Part shown: in pieces, positions 10,565 through 21,369 of the stretch
How the letters are laid out: every line of letters begins with the position of its first letter
Numbering within the stretch: the first letter of the stretch is position 1
Assembly: GCA_900323505.1 (NCBI GenBank)
Contig: OOIN01000040.1
Span: forward strand, 248,001-312,000
Length of the DNA stretch: 64,000 nt
Source: Ustilago trichophora
Lineage: Eukaryota > Basidiomycota > Ustilaginomycetes > Ustilaginales > Ustilaginaceae
Reading direction: 5' to 3'
Notes under the pieces: generated by a model
Databases searched by the model: none
Told to the model about the DNA's origin: nothing
Seen by the model: only the letters and a program-made list of their open reading frames with translations
Translations under genes and position numbers: made by a program

Positions 10565-11185
10565 TTAAGGGGAGGTTGAACGTCGTGATCCAAAAGATTC
10601 GTGAGAGGCGTGATGAATCTCCTCATTCGGGCGTGGACCAAGAATATCCTCGCCTCGTACAGCATCAGAATGTGTCGGGTATCTGGGCCTATTTGGAGAA
10701 AGAGGATGTAATGTAGAGCCTTCTCTAGAGCCAGGAAGCGGGGACTGATAGCGTGTAGGGCGTCTTGGGGGTATGGGGTACTGCTGAAGAGGGACAGTCT
10801 GGAAGCCACCTCTACCTTCCTCGCCTTCTCCCTGAAGGGTGTAGGTTTCATGAGGAACAAAACCAGGGTGGGTGCGAGAACTAGGCTCTGTAACCAGAGG
10901 TCGAGACTGATGGCGTGACGTATAAAGAGTGGCAGTGTGGAAGCCCCTTCTATCTTCCTCTCCTTCTCTCTGATAGGGATAGGTTTCATGAGGAACAAAG
11001 CTAGGGTTACGCGAAGATTCTTCTGCGGCAGCCTCGATCTCGTGAGCGGCTGAGCTTTCGCCGTTGCGACCTGCTCTCGCCACTCTTCCAAACATGCTTC
11101 CGAAACCACCCAGGGGTAACGGAGCAGCGAGGCTGAGAGAACTGCTCGACAGAGCCAAGGCGACAAAGAAAATGTTGAACTTCAT
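10565..11185 (-). CDS. Gene E: predicted secreted protein of the cluster family with an internal duplication
   Basis: As read, it is 206 residues. The start at 11185 gives the signal peptide MKFNIFFVALALSSSSLSLA and mature start APLPLGGFGSMFGRVARAGR, aligning with gene D. Two copies of a roughly 27-residue unit occur: PSFVPHETYPYQREGEEDRRGF and, 47 residues later, PGFVPHETYTLQGEGEEGRGGF. Each ends with the R-G-G-F or R-R-G-F motif also seen in D. The frame ends at TAA 10565-10567. The phase-1 donor typical of the family sits 24 nt further on, and would be in phase only in a neighbouring frame. This suggests a small indel near the end of exon 1, or an altered terminus. TATAAATA lies at 11277-11284. 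No cysteine occurs in the mature protein. Confidence 0.78.
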   Translation of the reverse strand: MKFNIFFVALALSSSSLSLAAPLPLGGFGSMFGRVARAGRNGESSAAHEIEAAAEESSRNPSFVPHETYPYQREGEEDRRGFHTATLYTSRHQSRPLVTEPSSRTHPGFVPHETYTLQGEGEEGRGGFQTVPLQQYPIPPRRPTRYQSPLPGSREGSTLHPLSPNRPRYPTHSDAVRGEDILGPRPNEEIHHASHESFGSRRSTSP

Positions 11186-11313
11186 ATTGGAAAACAAGAA
11201 TGTGTGGATGTCTAAGATAGAGAAAGGGAGGTTTGGTAGGAAGGGGAAAAGGGATGGCCAACCGAGGTGGGTCGTGTATTTATATCTTGCTATTGAGGGT
11301 ACTTTGCTTGACG

Positions 11314-12391
11314 GGTTCAACTTAGGCCTACTGAGATGTCTCTATTGCTTACCCAACGATTGACCCTGCAAAAGCAAGACCGAGCTCAAAAATGGGGTCG
11401 CCTGCTTGCCGGTTCCCACCTGTTCATGGGGACCAAATCGATGGTGATGTAAGCCACCTCTGTGGGTCATGGCGCCGATGAACATTGTGTGTGAGAACGA
11501 GGTTAGAGTCGCCAGATGCACCAGGCTCACCTCTTGACATAGGAAGCGTTGCGAAATGAACAGTCTGGCCCGATCCCCACTGAATTGCGTGAGAACAGCA
11601 TCGTTCTGATCTAAGACTCGTGGCCGGTAGTGTTGGAATTCGGGTTTACTTGACGGGCGGCAGACTCACCATCTGATTGTAGCACGCTTATCAAAGACAG
11701 TGTACTGACAGCCCGAAGAACATGAAAGACAAACAGCCGCATCTAGTCAATGGTGATCACTTCACGTGCTGTGGTCATTATCACCGGAATATTTGTGCAG
11801 CAGAGCTGGCGATACTTTGCAAAGCTCACCTGATCGGCTCGTTTCCCATAGGAGAACCACATTTGTGGGTCGACCCTTCGCACCTTTACCCCTGTGTACG
11901 CACGGCTCCTATCCGGCTCTGAAAGAATTACCGCCCACAGGTCTATTCAGTGGCACCTGTGCAAAGAGTCTTGAAATTCGCCAACGATGCACACGCACAC
12001 AAAATAAGACAGTGCCGACACACGATCTGTCTAGAACGCCCACCAACTCATCCTGGTTGTCGGGTGGAAGAGCCAACAAGCCAAAGCAAAGTCTTTTGGT
12101 ACAACCTCAGCAATACTTCAACTCGACACGTTCTGAGGGTTGACTGGAGAATGTCAAAAAAGTACGGATATTGCATGGTGAAAGCTTGCATTACATTGCC
12201 CGGCAACGGAGATAGGTCTCTAATTTGACGCTCGAGGACTGTTACGGTGTGGGAGACATGAAAGCAGACACATGTAGAGGAAACTATGCGAGGTTTGACC
12301 ACAATTTGTGAAAGCAAGAGCAACTAGAGTTCTCCAGGCGCGGTCGTGACTGGACCGTAGGGCTGGTCGACTAAAGACAGTGATGGAGCTC
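11314..12391. other. Intergenic between genes E and G
   Basis: No gene is supported. Short frames on both strands have no signal peptide, repeat or family motif. A plus-strand frame at 11766-12143 overlaps others and looks random. Confidence 0.5.
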
Positions 12392-13325
12392 TCAGAAGAA
12401 GCCACCGTAATCGCCCCCTGAGGAATCGTGACCGTGACCACCGGAAGAAGACCAGCCATGACCATGACCATCGGAAGAAGACCAGCCATGGTTGGACTGA
12501 GCCGCTGGGGCCGGCTGATGGCGGATAGACTCCGATTGTCTTCCAGCCGAGACTGAAGGTGCAGGAGCAGGGTGAATGTTGTCTTTTTCGCCGTTGGCAA
12601 GAATCATGTCGAAATAATAAGCGACTGTTTAGATCAGATGCTCCTCTACATCAAGTTCGTAGAAGCTGCATACTTACGAGGGATCATTCCATGGGGACCG
12701 TGGCCTGCACTTTCTTGAGGGGGATGGAGACTGTCTTGAGGAGCGTGGTGGCCGGGACTTGATCGAGGTGAACTAGTAAGAGCTAGATCAGTATATGCAT
12801 CTGGAAAGACTTCTGGATACCTTGCCCGAGGCGCAACACCGGGACGCATCTGAGTAAGAGGAACCGATTGACCTTTACTGCCTTGACTCTTGAGAGTCAA
12901 AGGTTCTCGAAGAGCTCCTTGTTCAGGACGGATGGGGCTTAGATGCCCTGGAGAATCCTTTTGATGAGGAGAATGCGTGCTGCTATGACCGTCAAACACC
13001 TCAGATGGAGCTGGCGGACTAGACTCGATAATATAAGTCGGATTGGACGACTGGGTGGAGAACCACCCCCAAACTTAGGGCTGCTAGGACGCTCGAACGA
13101 GTATTGGGGAAGAGCAGGACGTTCGTACCAAGCGCGGGGACGTTCGGTAAGCTCAGAAGTGCGGGAAATGGACTCGCGAACGGCCTTGCTTCCATCTACA
13201 CATCCGAAGCACTTTCCAAGGACTCTACCCAAACCACCCAATGGCATCGGATTGGGTATTGGAGCAGCAAAAGTGATAGCCACCCCGGACAGCGCTGCTA
13301 CCATAAAGATTGGGCTGATCTTCAT
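12392..13325 (-). pseudogene. Gene G: secreted cluster-family protein with a reading-frame break (pseudogene or sequence error)
   Basis: The start region encodes MKISPIFMVAALSGVAITFA, a signal peptide, then APIPNPMPLGGLGRVLGKCF, matching the family (an upstream Met at 13334 adds M-A-N). The first frame runs to 12939 but loses protein character after about 13070. From there the neighbouring minus-strand frame (open from just below 13075) carries the Pro/Ser/His-rich body. It continues to a phase-1 donor GTAAGT at 12677-12672. The switch point coincides with a run of five identical bases (C5 on plus, 13066-13070). The 53-nt intron (12625-12677) joins exon 2 at 12624-12392. Exon 2 ends in a Gly/His/Ser-rich tail with two WSSS-x-GHGHG-type repeats. 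G is the only paralog with cysteines in the mature start (GKCFGC). Confidence 0.65.
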
Positions 13326-13388
13326 ATTTGCCACCTTCTATGTCTATACAAGAGAAAGAGAGAGGGAGGTAGGGAGAGAGGGAGGTAG

Positions 13389-13416
13389 GGAGGGAGGGAG
13401 GGAGGGAGGGAGGGAG
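13389..13416. repeat. GGGA tetramer microsatellite upstream of gene G
   Basis: Seven uninterrupted copies of a GGGA unit lie within a longer purine-only stretch (13351-13420). The stretch sits in the probable leader or promoter of gene G. Confidence 0.9.
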
Positions 13417-13419
13417 AAG

Positions 13420-14775
13420 GATAGAATTGCGGTCAGTTGGGGCGATGTGAAGAGAGATGAGAGAAGGGAACTTGGCTTGAAATTTTGACCGTCTCTTTAA
13501 ACCTTTTCAAGACTGCGATTGACCGAAGTTCTTCTGAGTCTCTGGTGTGGGGTTCCATGCAAGTTTCGGCTACGGTACTTTGCTATGAGCAATATTGCGG
13601 TGCTTGTCTCACCTCGTACGGTACCAAAGAATAAAGTGTGGGACTGGTAGTTTCTCTCTTTCTCATTCTTGATGGTTCGTGTTCCATAAAAACGGGCGCT
13701 CTTGCAGATGCTTTATTTGGTACACCTTCTCTCATCATTCTTGGCATACTGTATGCATACGATGATCTGATCGAGCCTCTCTGCCAGAAGGAAAGAAGAA
13801 GGTATAGAGCGGGAAGAACTACTCCTTTTGGTGGTTTGCTTTTTGGTTTTTTTTTTGTTTCCACCACGACGCTCTTGCGGACGATTCATTTAGCGGGGTC
13901 CTTTTCTCGAATGCGTGGGATCATTCTTGGCAATGAAGCTCTCAGCGCTCTCAACTTTCGGTGAGAAGGAGTGATCCGAGAGCGATCAGGAAGGGTGACG
14001 CTGGATTTTGAACAACGAGAACGTCTCTGACACCTTGCACTCCAGCATGAGGACGATTTCTGATTACGTCGAACAGCGTACAAAACCGAAACGATGAGGC
14101 TCATGCGGGGACTTTCAACTGCCAAGAGAAGTGAAGTGGGTCCAGAAGAGGAAAAACTCTGCGTAAGTAGCATATCATGGTGGGTGTGAAGTTCCTCATC
14201 GACAAGACCCAATCATGGTTCATGATGGAGCTCTCTTCAAAGCTCAGTAATTACGACCACGATCTCTTTGCCTATGTAGGCTACTTCCGACGCGCACCAG
14301 CCTGCACAAATGGTGGTCACGCGGGATTCCTAATCTCCCACTCCCACTCCACCATCTGACTTCAATTACAGTATGTGGCATGGGTAGGTCCAAGCTCAAG
14401 CCGTCTCCCTCCCTTACCCGCTCTAGACCTTTACCCCTTCCTCGCTTCATATGTGGTATTTTCTCACTTGCCCCCGCTCAGCGTCCTTTCGGTGGACCGC
14501 AAAATGGCTTCACTCGGACTGGACATCTGTACTGACAGAAGGTTAGTGAATTTGTAAGTCGCTCCGTTGGCAGTTGAGTCAAACTTTTGGATCCGCGTAA
14601 CCATGTTGATACTCTTCCAATGAACGGCATCACCACTTTTTGTCCAAAATTTGCTTAAAAATGTTGCAACTTTCCTTTATCAAAGCTGGGTCGGTGTTTC
14701 ACAAGGCGACCACATGAGTTGTGTCGAAGGGGGATGGGGGCTGCTCTTCATAGCGTCCATCTGAAGAACAATACG

Positions 14776-14818
<43 letters not shown>

Positions 14819-14875
14819 AACCTCACCCCACAGGACAGGGGCAACCATACTGTATTCAAAAAAACTCAAAAAAAA
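13420..14875. other. Intergenic between the secreted-protein array and tRNA-Lys
   Basis: No gene is supported. Frames at 13638-13964 (plus) and 13886-14212 (minus) overlap each other and lack any recognisable feature. A 42-nt A run occupies 14776-14817. Confidence 0.55.
14776..14817. repeat. 42-nt poly(A) run
   Basis: This is an uninterrupted A tract, the longest homopolymer in the window, 58 bp from the 3' end of tRNA-Lys. Its length is likely to be unstable and hard to sequence. Confidence 0.9.
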
Positions 14876-14983
14876 CTCCCAACGTGGGGCTCGAACCCAC
14901 GACATTCAGATAAACCTCCGAGGCTATGCTCGGAAACCCTTGTATATAAGAGTCTGACGCTCTACCGACTGAGCTAGCCGGGA
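14876..14983 (-). tRNA. tRNA-Lys (anticodon CTT) with a 35-nt intron
   Basis: The minus strand folds as a complete tRNA. The acceptor stem TCCCGGC pairs with GTTGGGA (two G-T pairs), with discriminator G at 14876. The D arm is GCTC...GAGC. The anticodon stem TCAGA pairs with TCTGA around the loop C-T-CTT-A. The T arm is GTGGG-TTCGAGC-CCCAC, containing the internal B box GGTTCGAGCC. The intron (14912-14946) interrupts the anticodon loop one base after the anticodon, the canonical position for nuclear tRNA introns. CCA is not encoded, as expected in a eukaryote. Confidence 0.95.
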
Positions 14984-15234
14984 TGGAATTGATGTTTGCT
15001 CGACCAAGCATTGCATTTATATATACGTAACTACCAAACTTTCGAAAGATCTTATCAGTATGACTTTGAGATTCATGTTCAACAGCTCCAGCCGTAAAGT
15101 TCTCAGTCACGAGGCACAGCTCGATCGCACCATTGTTCTGGTTCTGGATGCAATCTGAGATTATGATCAAGACAGCTATATACACAACTTCCATCTTCTT
15201 CTTTTTTCTTTTCTTTATACAGATACAGGTGAGT

Positions 15235-18200
15235 TTAGGGAATGTCAAGTTCGCCCTTGAGCTTCTTGATGAGCTTCTTCTCGTCGGTCGAGATGCCGTC
15301 CCAGAAGTGAGCCTTGAGAGCGTCGATCGAGGCACGGCTGATGTGGGAGATGATGACGTCGTTCTCCTCAAAGTGACGACCAAACATCTTGGCCGACTCG
15401 TGGACGGCATGCTCGATCTTGACGGCTACACCTCCACCGACGTCCTTCTTGAGAACAACGTCGCGTTCCTTGTGGTTGATCTCAAGCGATGTAACTTTTC
15501 CGAGGTGGACGACGGTTTTCTTACGTGTTGTAGGGTCGGTCTTGACAACGGCAAGAGGCGTACCGACGCGAAGGGAGCCATCGATAATGTCACAACCGAG
15601 GATGATGGGGTCACGCTTGGCGAAACAGGCAATGGTCTTGAGTCGGCATGGCCAGACAGCGGTGCCGGAAGCTTCCTTCTTCTTGCCATCCATGACCTCC
15701 TTGTGGTATTTGGTGAAGTCGTTCTCGAGATGGTAGATGATCTTGGCGGTGAAAATCTTGATGCCGAGCTCCTCGGCCAATTTCTCGGCCTCCTTGTCGA
15801 CGGGAACGTCAAAGGCCAAGATGACGGCCAACTCCTTGGCCTTCTCAAGCATGGTTGAACATCGCACCACATCTTTCTTGAAGACGGGACCAATGTTGAT
15901 ACCGTTCACCGGAATCTTGCTGACACGCAAGAACTCGAGCAGGGCCTCGAGCGAACCAAGGGTGGAAGCCTGCACGCAGACACCACGACCGGAGGTGTCG
16001 ATCGAGTTCATGAGCGAGCTGAGATCGCTCATGACCTCATCCTTGAGGTCCTCCTCGTCATCATCAGGACCGACAACGAGCAACCTGGAACCGGCGATGG
16101 CCTTCTCGAGATCGGGGGCGGCAATCTTGACACCGAGCGCAGCCTTTACCATCTTGTGGTGCACATACGCACCCTTCACACGCATCTCTTTGAGTGGCTG
16201 CGGTGTAAGCAGCGCTCTGACCTGTGTGACAATCGGCCCATTGAGACCACAGACGACAATACGGTCACCTTCGTGCATGACACCGTTGGAAAGCACAACG
16301 TCGATGGTAGTACCGAGACCCTCGATGACCTTGACTTCGAGCACGGTGCACTCGAGCTCGGAGAGGTACATGAGCTTCTCGCTCATACGAGTCTGGGTAA
16401 GCTCGATGATGAGACGCAGCATATCGGGGATACCTTCACCAGTGTGAGCCGAGGTTGGGACAAGACTGACGTTTCGGCCCATATTCTTGTTGTCGTAGTA
16501 GGGGACAGCGTTGAGACCCTGCTCGGCAAACTGGACGATGACCTGGTTGGTTCGCTCCTCGAACTCGTTGCGGGTGGCGCGCTGCTGCTTGGACAGGCTG
16601 TCGCGGAAACCGCCGTTGGGAGTGGGCTCCCAGCCGTAGAGACGGTCGATCTTGTTGAGCGCGACGATGAAGGGCGTCTTCTTGTCCCTGAGCAGACGGA
16701 TCGACTCGATGGTCTGGGGCTCGAGACCGTGCATGATATCGACGACTAGAATGGCAATGTTGCAGAGCGAGGAACCACGAGTTCGGAGGTTGGTGAACGA
16801 CTCGTGCCCTGGGGTGTCGATGACGAGGAGACCGGGGACCTTGATCTCGAAGGGCTCCTCCTTGTCGAGAACGGCAGTCTTCTGCTGGATGACCTCGGTA
16901 GGGAAGTAAGTGGCACCGATCTGCTGGGTAATACCACCAGCTTCGCCCTCCTGGACATTGGTCTGACGAATCTTGTCGAGAAGCTTGGTCTTACCTGTGT
17001 CGACGTGTCCAAGAATACAGCAAATGGGGGATCGGAGGTCGTCGCGGCTTCGTGCGGCCATGGCCTGTTCGGTGCGCTCCTTCCTTCGCTCGGCGGCGGC
17101 AGCCTTCTTCTCAGCGGCTTGGCGCTGAGCAGCAGTCATACCGTCGTCACTGTCAGAATCAGAGTCCGAGTCGTCGTCGTCATCGTCGCTGTCCGAGTCA
17201 TCATCATCGTCATCATCCTCATCGTCTTCGTTGTCATCTTCCTCGTCGTCGGCCTGCTTGGCCTTGGCAGCGTCCTTGCCGTTGGTCTTGGCATCCGACT
17301 TGGGAGCGTCCTTGGCGACAGCGGGCTTCTCGTCGTCAGACTCGGCGTCCCAGCTGTCCTTGACATCCTCACCTTCGGATTCAGCGTCCCAGCTGTCCTT
17401 GACGTCTTCGTCCTCTTGAGCAGGCTCGTCAGCCTTGGCAGCCTTGGCAGCCTCTGCCTCCTTCTGAGCAGGCTCAGCCGACTTTTCGGCAGCAGGAGGC
17501 TCGGCAGCCTTGGCTTCCTCCTTGGAGTCCGCGGTGACGGGTTCGGGGATGGTGAGACCGCCGTCACGCTTCTGAGGACCCTTCTTCTTTCGATTGTCAA
17601 CGACAGTGCGCTTCTTGGCGGCGGGCTTGGAGGAGCCAGCCTCGCGGTTTTCGAGGCCTTCGACCTTGATGTGACCAGCCTGGATCATGGCCTGCATCCT
17701 GGCTTCTGCGGCAGCCTTCTCAGCCTTTTGCTTGGGAGTGAGGAACTTGCCCTCCTTCTTGAGCTGCTCCTTCTTTGCCTTCTCCTTCTCCTTCTTTGCG
17801 CGCTTTGCGGCTTCCTTGCGTTCCTCCTCCTCCTTCTCGAGACGCTCGCGTTCCTCTTCGGCACGAATGGCTTCGAGTCTGGCCTGCTCTGCCTCCTCTT
17901 CGGCCTTCTTCTGTGCAGCAATGCGAGCCTGAAGGGCAGCAAGTTGAGGGTTGATCTTCTTGGGGGCGGCTGAAGGTGCTGGTGCGGCGGGGGTAGGTTC
18001 GGCGGCCTTGGCACCCTTCTTCTTCTTCTTTTTGTCGGCGGAAGAAGTGGCGGCCGCACCCTCGTCCTTGGCGGCGTCAGCAGCGTCATGATCGGCGTCG
18101 TCGTCTGCTGCTGCGTCCTGCTTAGAGGGCTGTGATGCGGAGGCGGCCTTTTTGGCAGCGGCCTGCGCCTTCTTCTTGGCCTTCTCTTTTTCCTTTTTGA

Positions 18201-18876
18201 GCTTCTCTTTCTCCTTCTTGGTGAGGATGCGGGGTGCACCATCTTCATCAGCATTATCGGCGGCGTCGTCGTCGTCGTCGTCGTCGGCTTCCTTTTCCTG
18301 CTTTTGTGCGCCACCCTTCTTCTTGGGCTTGTCCTCGGGGAACTCGTCATCGAGCATGTCATCGACAGTGCCTTGAACGGGAGCCTTGCTAGCGAGGTCG
18401 TCTTCAGCAAGGGCCTCGGCAGCAGGAGCAGCAGCGTTACCGCTGACATCCTCTCCGAATTCGTCAAAGTCAAAGTCGTCGTTCTTCTTCTTCTTCTTCT
18501 TGTCCTTCTTGCCCTTCTTGTTGGCGGACTTGATGGCGCCCATCAGACCGTAGTTGTCATCATCGTCGTCGTCGGCAGCGGCGGCTGGTGGTGGGGCAGG
18601 CTTGGACTCAGTCTTGTTGCCGTTGGCGCCCTTCTTGTTGTCCTTCTTGTTGTCCTTCTTGGAAGGTGCTGGCTCATCGTCATCGTCGTCATCCTGACCA
18701 TCGGCACCGTCGTCGAGCGACATGGCAGCAAAGAGGTTCTTTGCCTTGTGGGTGGGTACATCGTCTTCATCGTCGTTGGCGTTGGAGGCAGCATTGTTGT
18801 TGTTGTCGATTGACTCGCCGGCCTCGTCCCAAAAATCATCGGCACCGCCCTTCTTGGCGCCCTTCTTCTTTCCCAT
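15235..18876 (-). CDS. FUN12: Eukaryotic translation initiation factor 5B (ribosomal-subunit-joining GTPase)
   Basis: eIF5B is the IF2-like GTPase that joins 40S and 60S subunits and stabilises initiator tRNA. The protein is 1213 residues in one exon. The frame stays open upstream to 19134, but the Met at 18876 ([11 protein letters not shown]) fits the family. The first 610 residues or so are a low-complexity Lys/Glu/Ala/Asp region with repeated KDSWDAESE units and a long Asp run. The GTPase core shows GHVDTGKT at about 622-630, an [11 protein letters not shown] switch region, DTPGHE at about 687 and NKIDR at about 739. The C-terminal domains II-IV follow, ending [14 protein letters not shown]. 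It is divergent from CGR1, with 585 bp between the starts. Confidence 0.97.
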
Positions 18877-19461
18877 GGTGATATGAGGCCGCTTGGGGTG
18901 CGGTGATTGAGCTTTTCGAGTTAGTGGTAGCTGAAGCTCGAGGGTTCGAGGCGTTTGCAGTAAGTGACAAGTGTAGAAACGCCTGAATGGAACTGTGTAT
19001 ACTCCCGCTGAAGGATGATTTTGGCGGAGAGCTGTGACCTGGAAGTGAGTGGTGGGTGGGTAGATGGTGGTGGAAATACGAGCGGTTTTAGATTCGATAT
19101 GAATGCTTCTCGATCTGTGGCACAGACGAGACACAGACGAGGAAAAACCATCTGATCTTCAAAAATCGCGACTGAGCCAGCTAGCTGCTCAGTGTAAGCC
19201 ACATCCAGACGCCTGCACTCTCAGATCAGGCCGCCAAAGAATAAAAGATTTGAGAAGAAAGTGAAATTCAGGCACTACTCGTGCAGAATCCTTTTTTGGC
19301 TGCTCTCCAAGCTCCACTTTTCACCCAAGTTTTTCTCCACACTTTTTTCTTCTTCTTTTTTTGGCATTTTTTCTTTTTAGCTGCTGGTGTCACTTGATTT
19401 ACACCATCGACCATCCATCTGCAAGTTTGTACCTCATACCAGGACATTGCTTGGCGTCAAG
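18877..19461. promoter_or_regulatory. Divergent intergenic region between eIF5B and CGR1
   Basis: This 585-bp interval separates two oppositely transcribed translation/ribosome genes and must hold both promoters. A long T/C-rich stretch (about 19289-19380) lies on the CGR1 side. No TATA box stands out. Confidence 0.55.
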
Positions 19462-20144
19462 ATGTCCGAGAGAGCATCCTCTTCCAGCGATATGCTGCCG
19501 GCCAAGCCGACCAGCACCACCACAGTGTAAGTTGCACTTTCAACCAGCCACCGCTGATGATCTAGCGCACCTTTGAAATGAGTTGCTGACCCTCTTGAAT
19601 CGCTTTGATAAATGTGGCATCATACAGAACGCTTGCGGGCAAGCAGAAGACGACACCTTGGGAAAAGAAACTCGAACAGCGAAGGAAGCAGGAGTCGATC
19701 AAGCAAAGAGAGCGCGAGATGAAGGCCGAGAAGGAGGCTGAGGCAGAGAGGTAAGTACCGACTCACAAGCAGACATGCTCATTTGGACCTGAATTCCAGC
19801 TAGAGCCGATGACTGACTCGTACTTCATGCTGTGATGGTCGTCGTATCTTGCTCGTTGTCTGCACGGTATCTGTAGGAAAAAGACAGTGACTCGCGAAAG
19901 GAAGCAGATGGCCGAGGAGAAAGCTCGTCTCGAGATCATGGCCCAGAAGGTAAGTAGGAGAGCGACTTGAGGCTGCTTCTATAGAGCTGGTCACATTCAA
20001 TCGAGCACGAGTGAATACTGAAACTGACGATGCTCTCACTTTGCACCGATCCCCGTTGGCCCTCTCACTCTCCAGATGAGCGCCAAGAAGCTCGCCCGCA
20101 AGAAGCGCCGCCTCGGTATCACCAAGAAGGTCTCGCACGCATAG
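19462..20144 (+). CDS. CGR1: rRNA-processing protein Cgr1, four exons
   Basis: Cgr1 is a small nucleolar coiled-coil protein needed for 60S subunit assembly and processing of the pre-rRNA. The exons are 19462-19526, 19628-19750, 19877-19949 and 20076-20144. The first three introns' donors are all GTAAGT, and the phases (2, 2, 0) give a 109-residue protein. The N-terminus is MSERASSSSD. Then comes the family signature T-P-W-E-K-K-L-E-Q-R-R-K-Q, an almost uninterrupted Lys/Glu/Arg helix, and the conserved C-terminal MSAKKLARKKRRLGITKK. The length agrees with yeast Cgr1 (about 120 residues). Because the exons are short, no single open frame shows this gene. Confidence 0.9.
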
Positions 20145-21369
20145 CCGCGGTCTCTAGCAGCAGCTCAACCACTCTGCTCAGCCGTTTCTCTGCACCATTT
20201 GTACTTGTATCGTTTACACTGCTGCTTGGTCAATCGACGCCTTCCCTAAGACCTAGATCTAAGCGCGACACCTAGGACCCGAAATGAACGAGGGGCCACG
20301 TTGCGCAAGAACATTGGGCATAGATTGTCAAGTCGATCCAATGAGGCTTGTGACCGTTGCAAAGAGCCAGGAGTACTTTTTGATCGACCTCGACATGTCG
20401 AAGAGCTATGCTGTGCGAAGCTTGGATTCAGGGTCCTGTTCGAACAAGAGCATGCTCTTCCACAGGGAAAAAGTTTCTCGCGCGAAAGAAATCAGTGGCT
20501 AGGGTTTACTCCATCCCTCCCATGTCTTGGAGCTGCAATTTTCGACGCCCTCTCTCCGCCCCATTGAGGGTGCAATGGTCCTACACTCAAATCAACGGTA
20601 ATGATGATGATAACGGTGAAGATGACGAGGCATGTGACACAGCGACCCAGCCATCTTGGTCGACACCTTTGCCAGCCTTGAATACCAATTCAGAGAGGGT
20701 ACGCGATGGAATCAGTTGAGTGTGTACTGTAAGAGTGTACTGTAAGAGAGTGTGGACTGTGCAAAGTGTGATTTCAAAAAAGTGAGGCTCAGCAGCAGTC
20801 AAAGGAGCTGAAAATTGTATTCAAATGCTCAGCCCAAAGTCACACACGCACGCACGCACGCTCGCTCGCTCGCGTTTCCACACACGAGCCATGCTTGTTG
20901 GCTTCTAGAGTGTGACAGCGCTCTCTCTCTGACAAACGCTTTCATTTCAACTTGTGAATAGACTTTTCATACTTTCTTTGCTTCCTGCTATATCCCATCC
21001 TCCTCCTCCTCCTCCTCCTCCTCATCGTCATCATCATTATCTGCGAGCTGCTGTCAAACTCAGCAAACAGGAACGTTACGCCTCTCATCGGAGCCGTCCG
21101 CCATTGTCATCCGCACAAGCATACCAGCGACTGGCACTGTTCGTCAAGCCGCACAATCCTCATCGTAAGTCGATACTGCATCTCAACCACGCTTCTATTG
21201 TCTCAATGCTGACAACCCTCTTTCTCCTCGCTCATCAGTCATAGCATCCTAGAATCCGGTCTGCATACCCTTCACCCTTCCGTCTTCTGACCTCGATCCC
21301 TTGATACTCTTCCATCCTTGTTCAAAACGTCACCTCGCGACATCATTAACGACCCGTCAAAACCTCGAC
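20145..21369. other. Intergenic upstream of the DUF2433 gene
   Basis: No gene is supported. It contains a (CACG)n/(CTCG)n stretch at about 20840-20872, and a TCC repeat (about 20998-21023) in the likely promoter or leader of the next gene. Confidence 0.55.

Noticed and set aside
13051..13128. Possible extra intron in gene G to explain the frame change
   Set aside because: The length is 78 nt, a multiple of three, so removing it leaves the frame unchanged. The donor GTACGA is also weak.
13638..13964. Hydrophobic 108-codon plus-strand frame near the array
   Set aside because: No signal-peptide pattern at its Met and no repeat or motif. It overlaps frames on the other strand.
18877..19134. 86-residue N-terminal extension of eIF5B
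   Set aside because: The extension has no family similarity and the MGKKKG start is typical, so the upstream open frame is taken as leader.
20301..20567. Frame containing ACDRCK, reminiscent of a Zn2Cys6 start
   Set aside because: The remaining cysteine spacing of a Zn2Cys6 cluster is missing and the frame is short.
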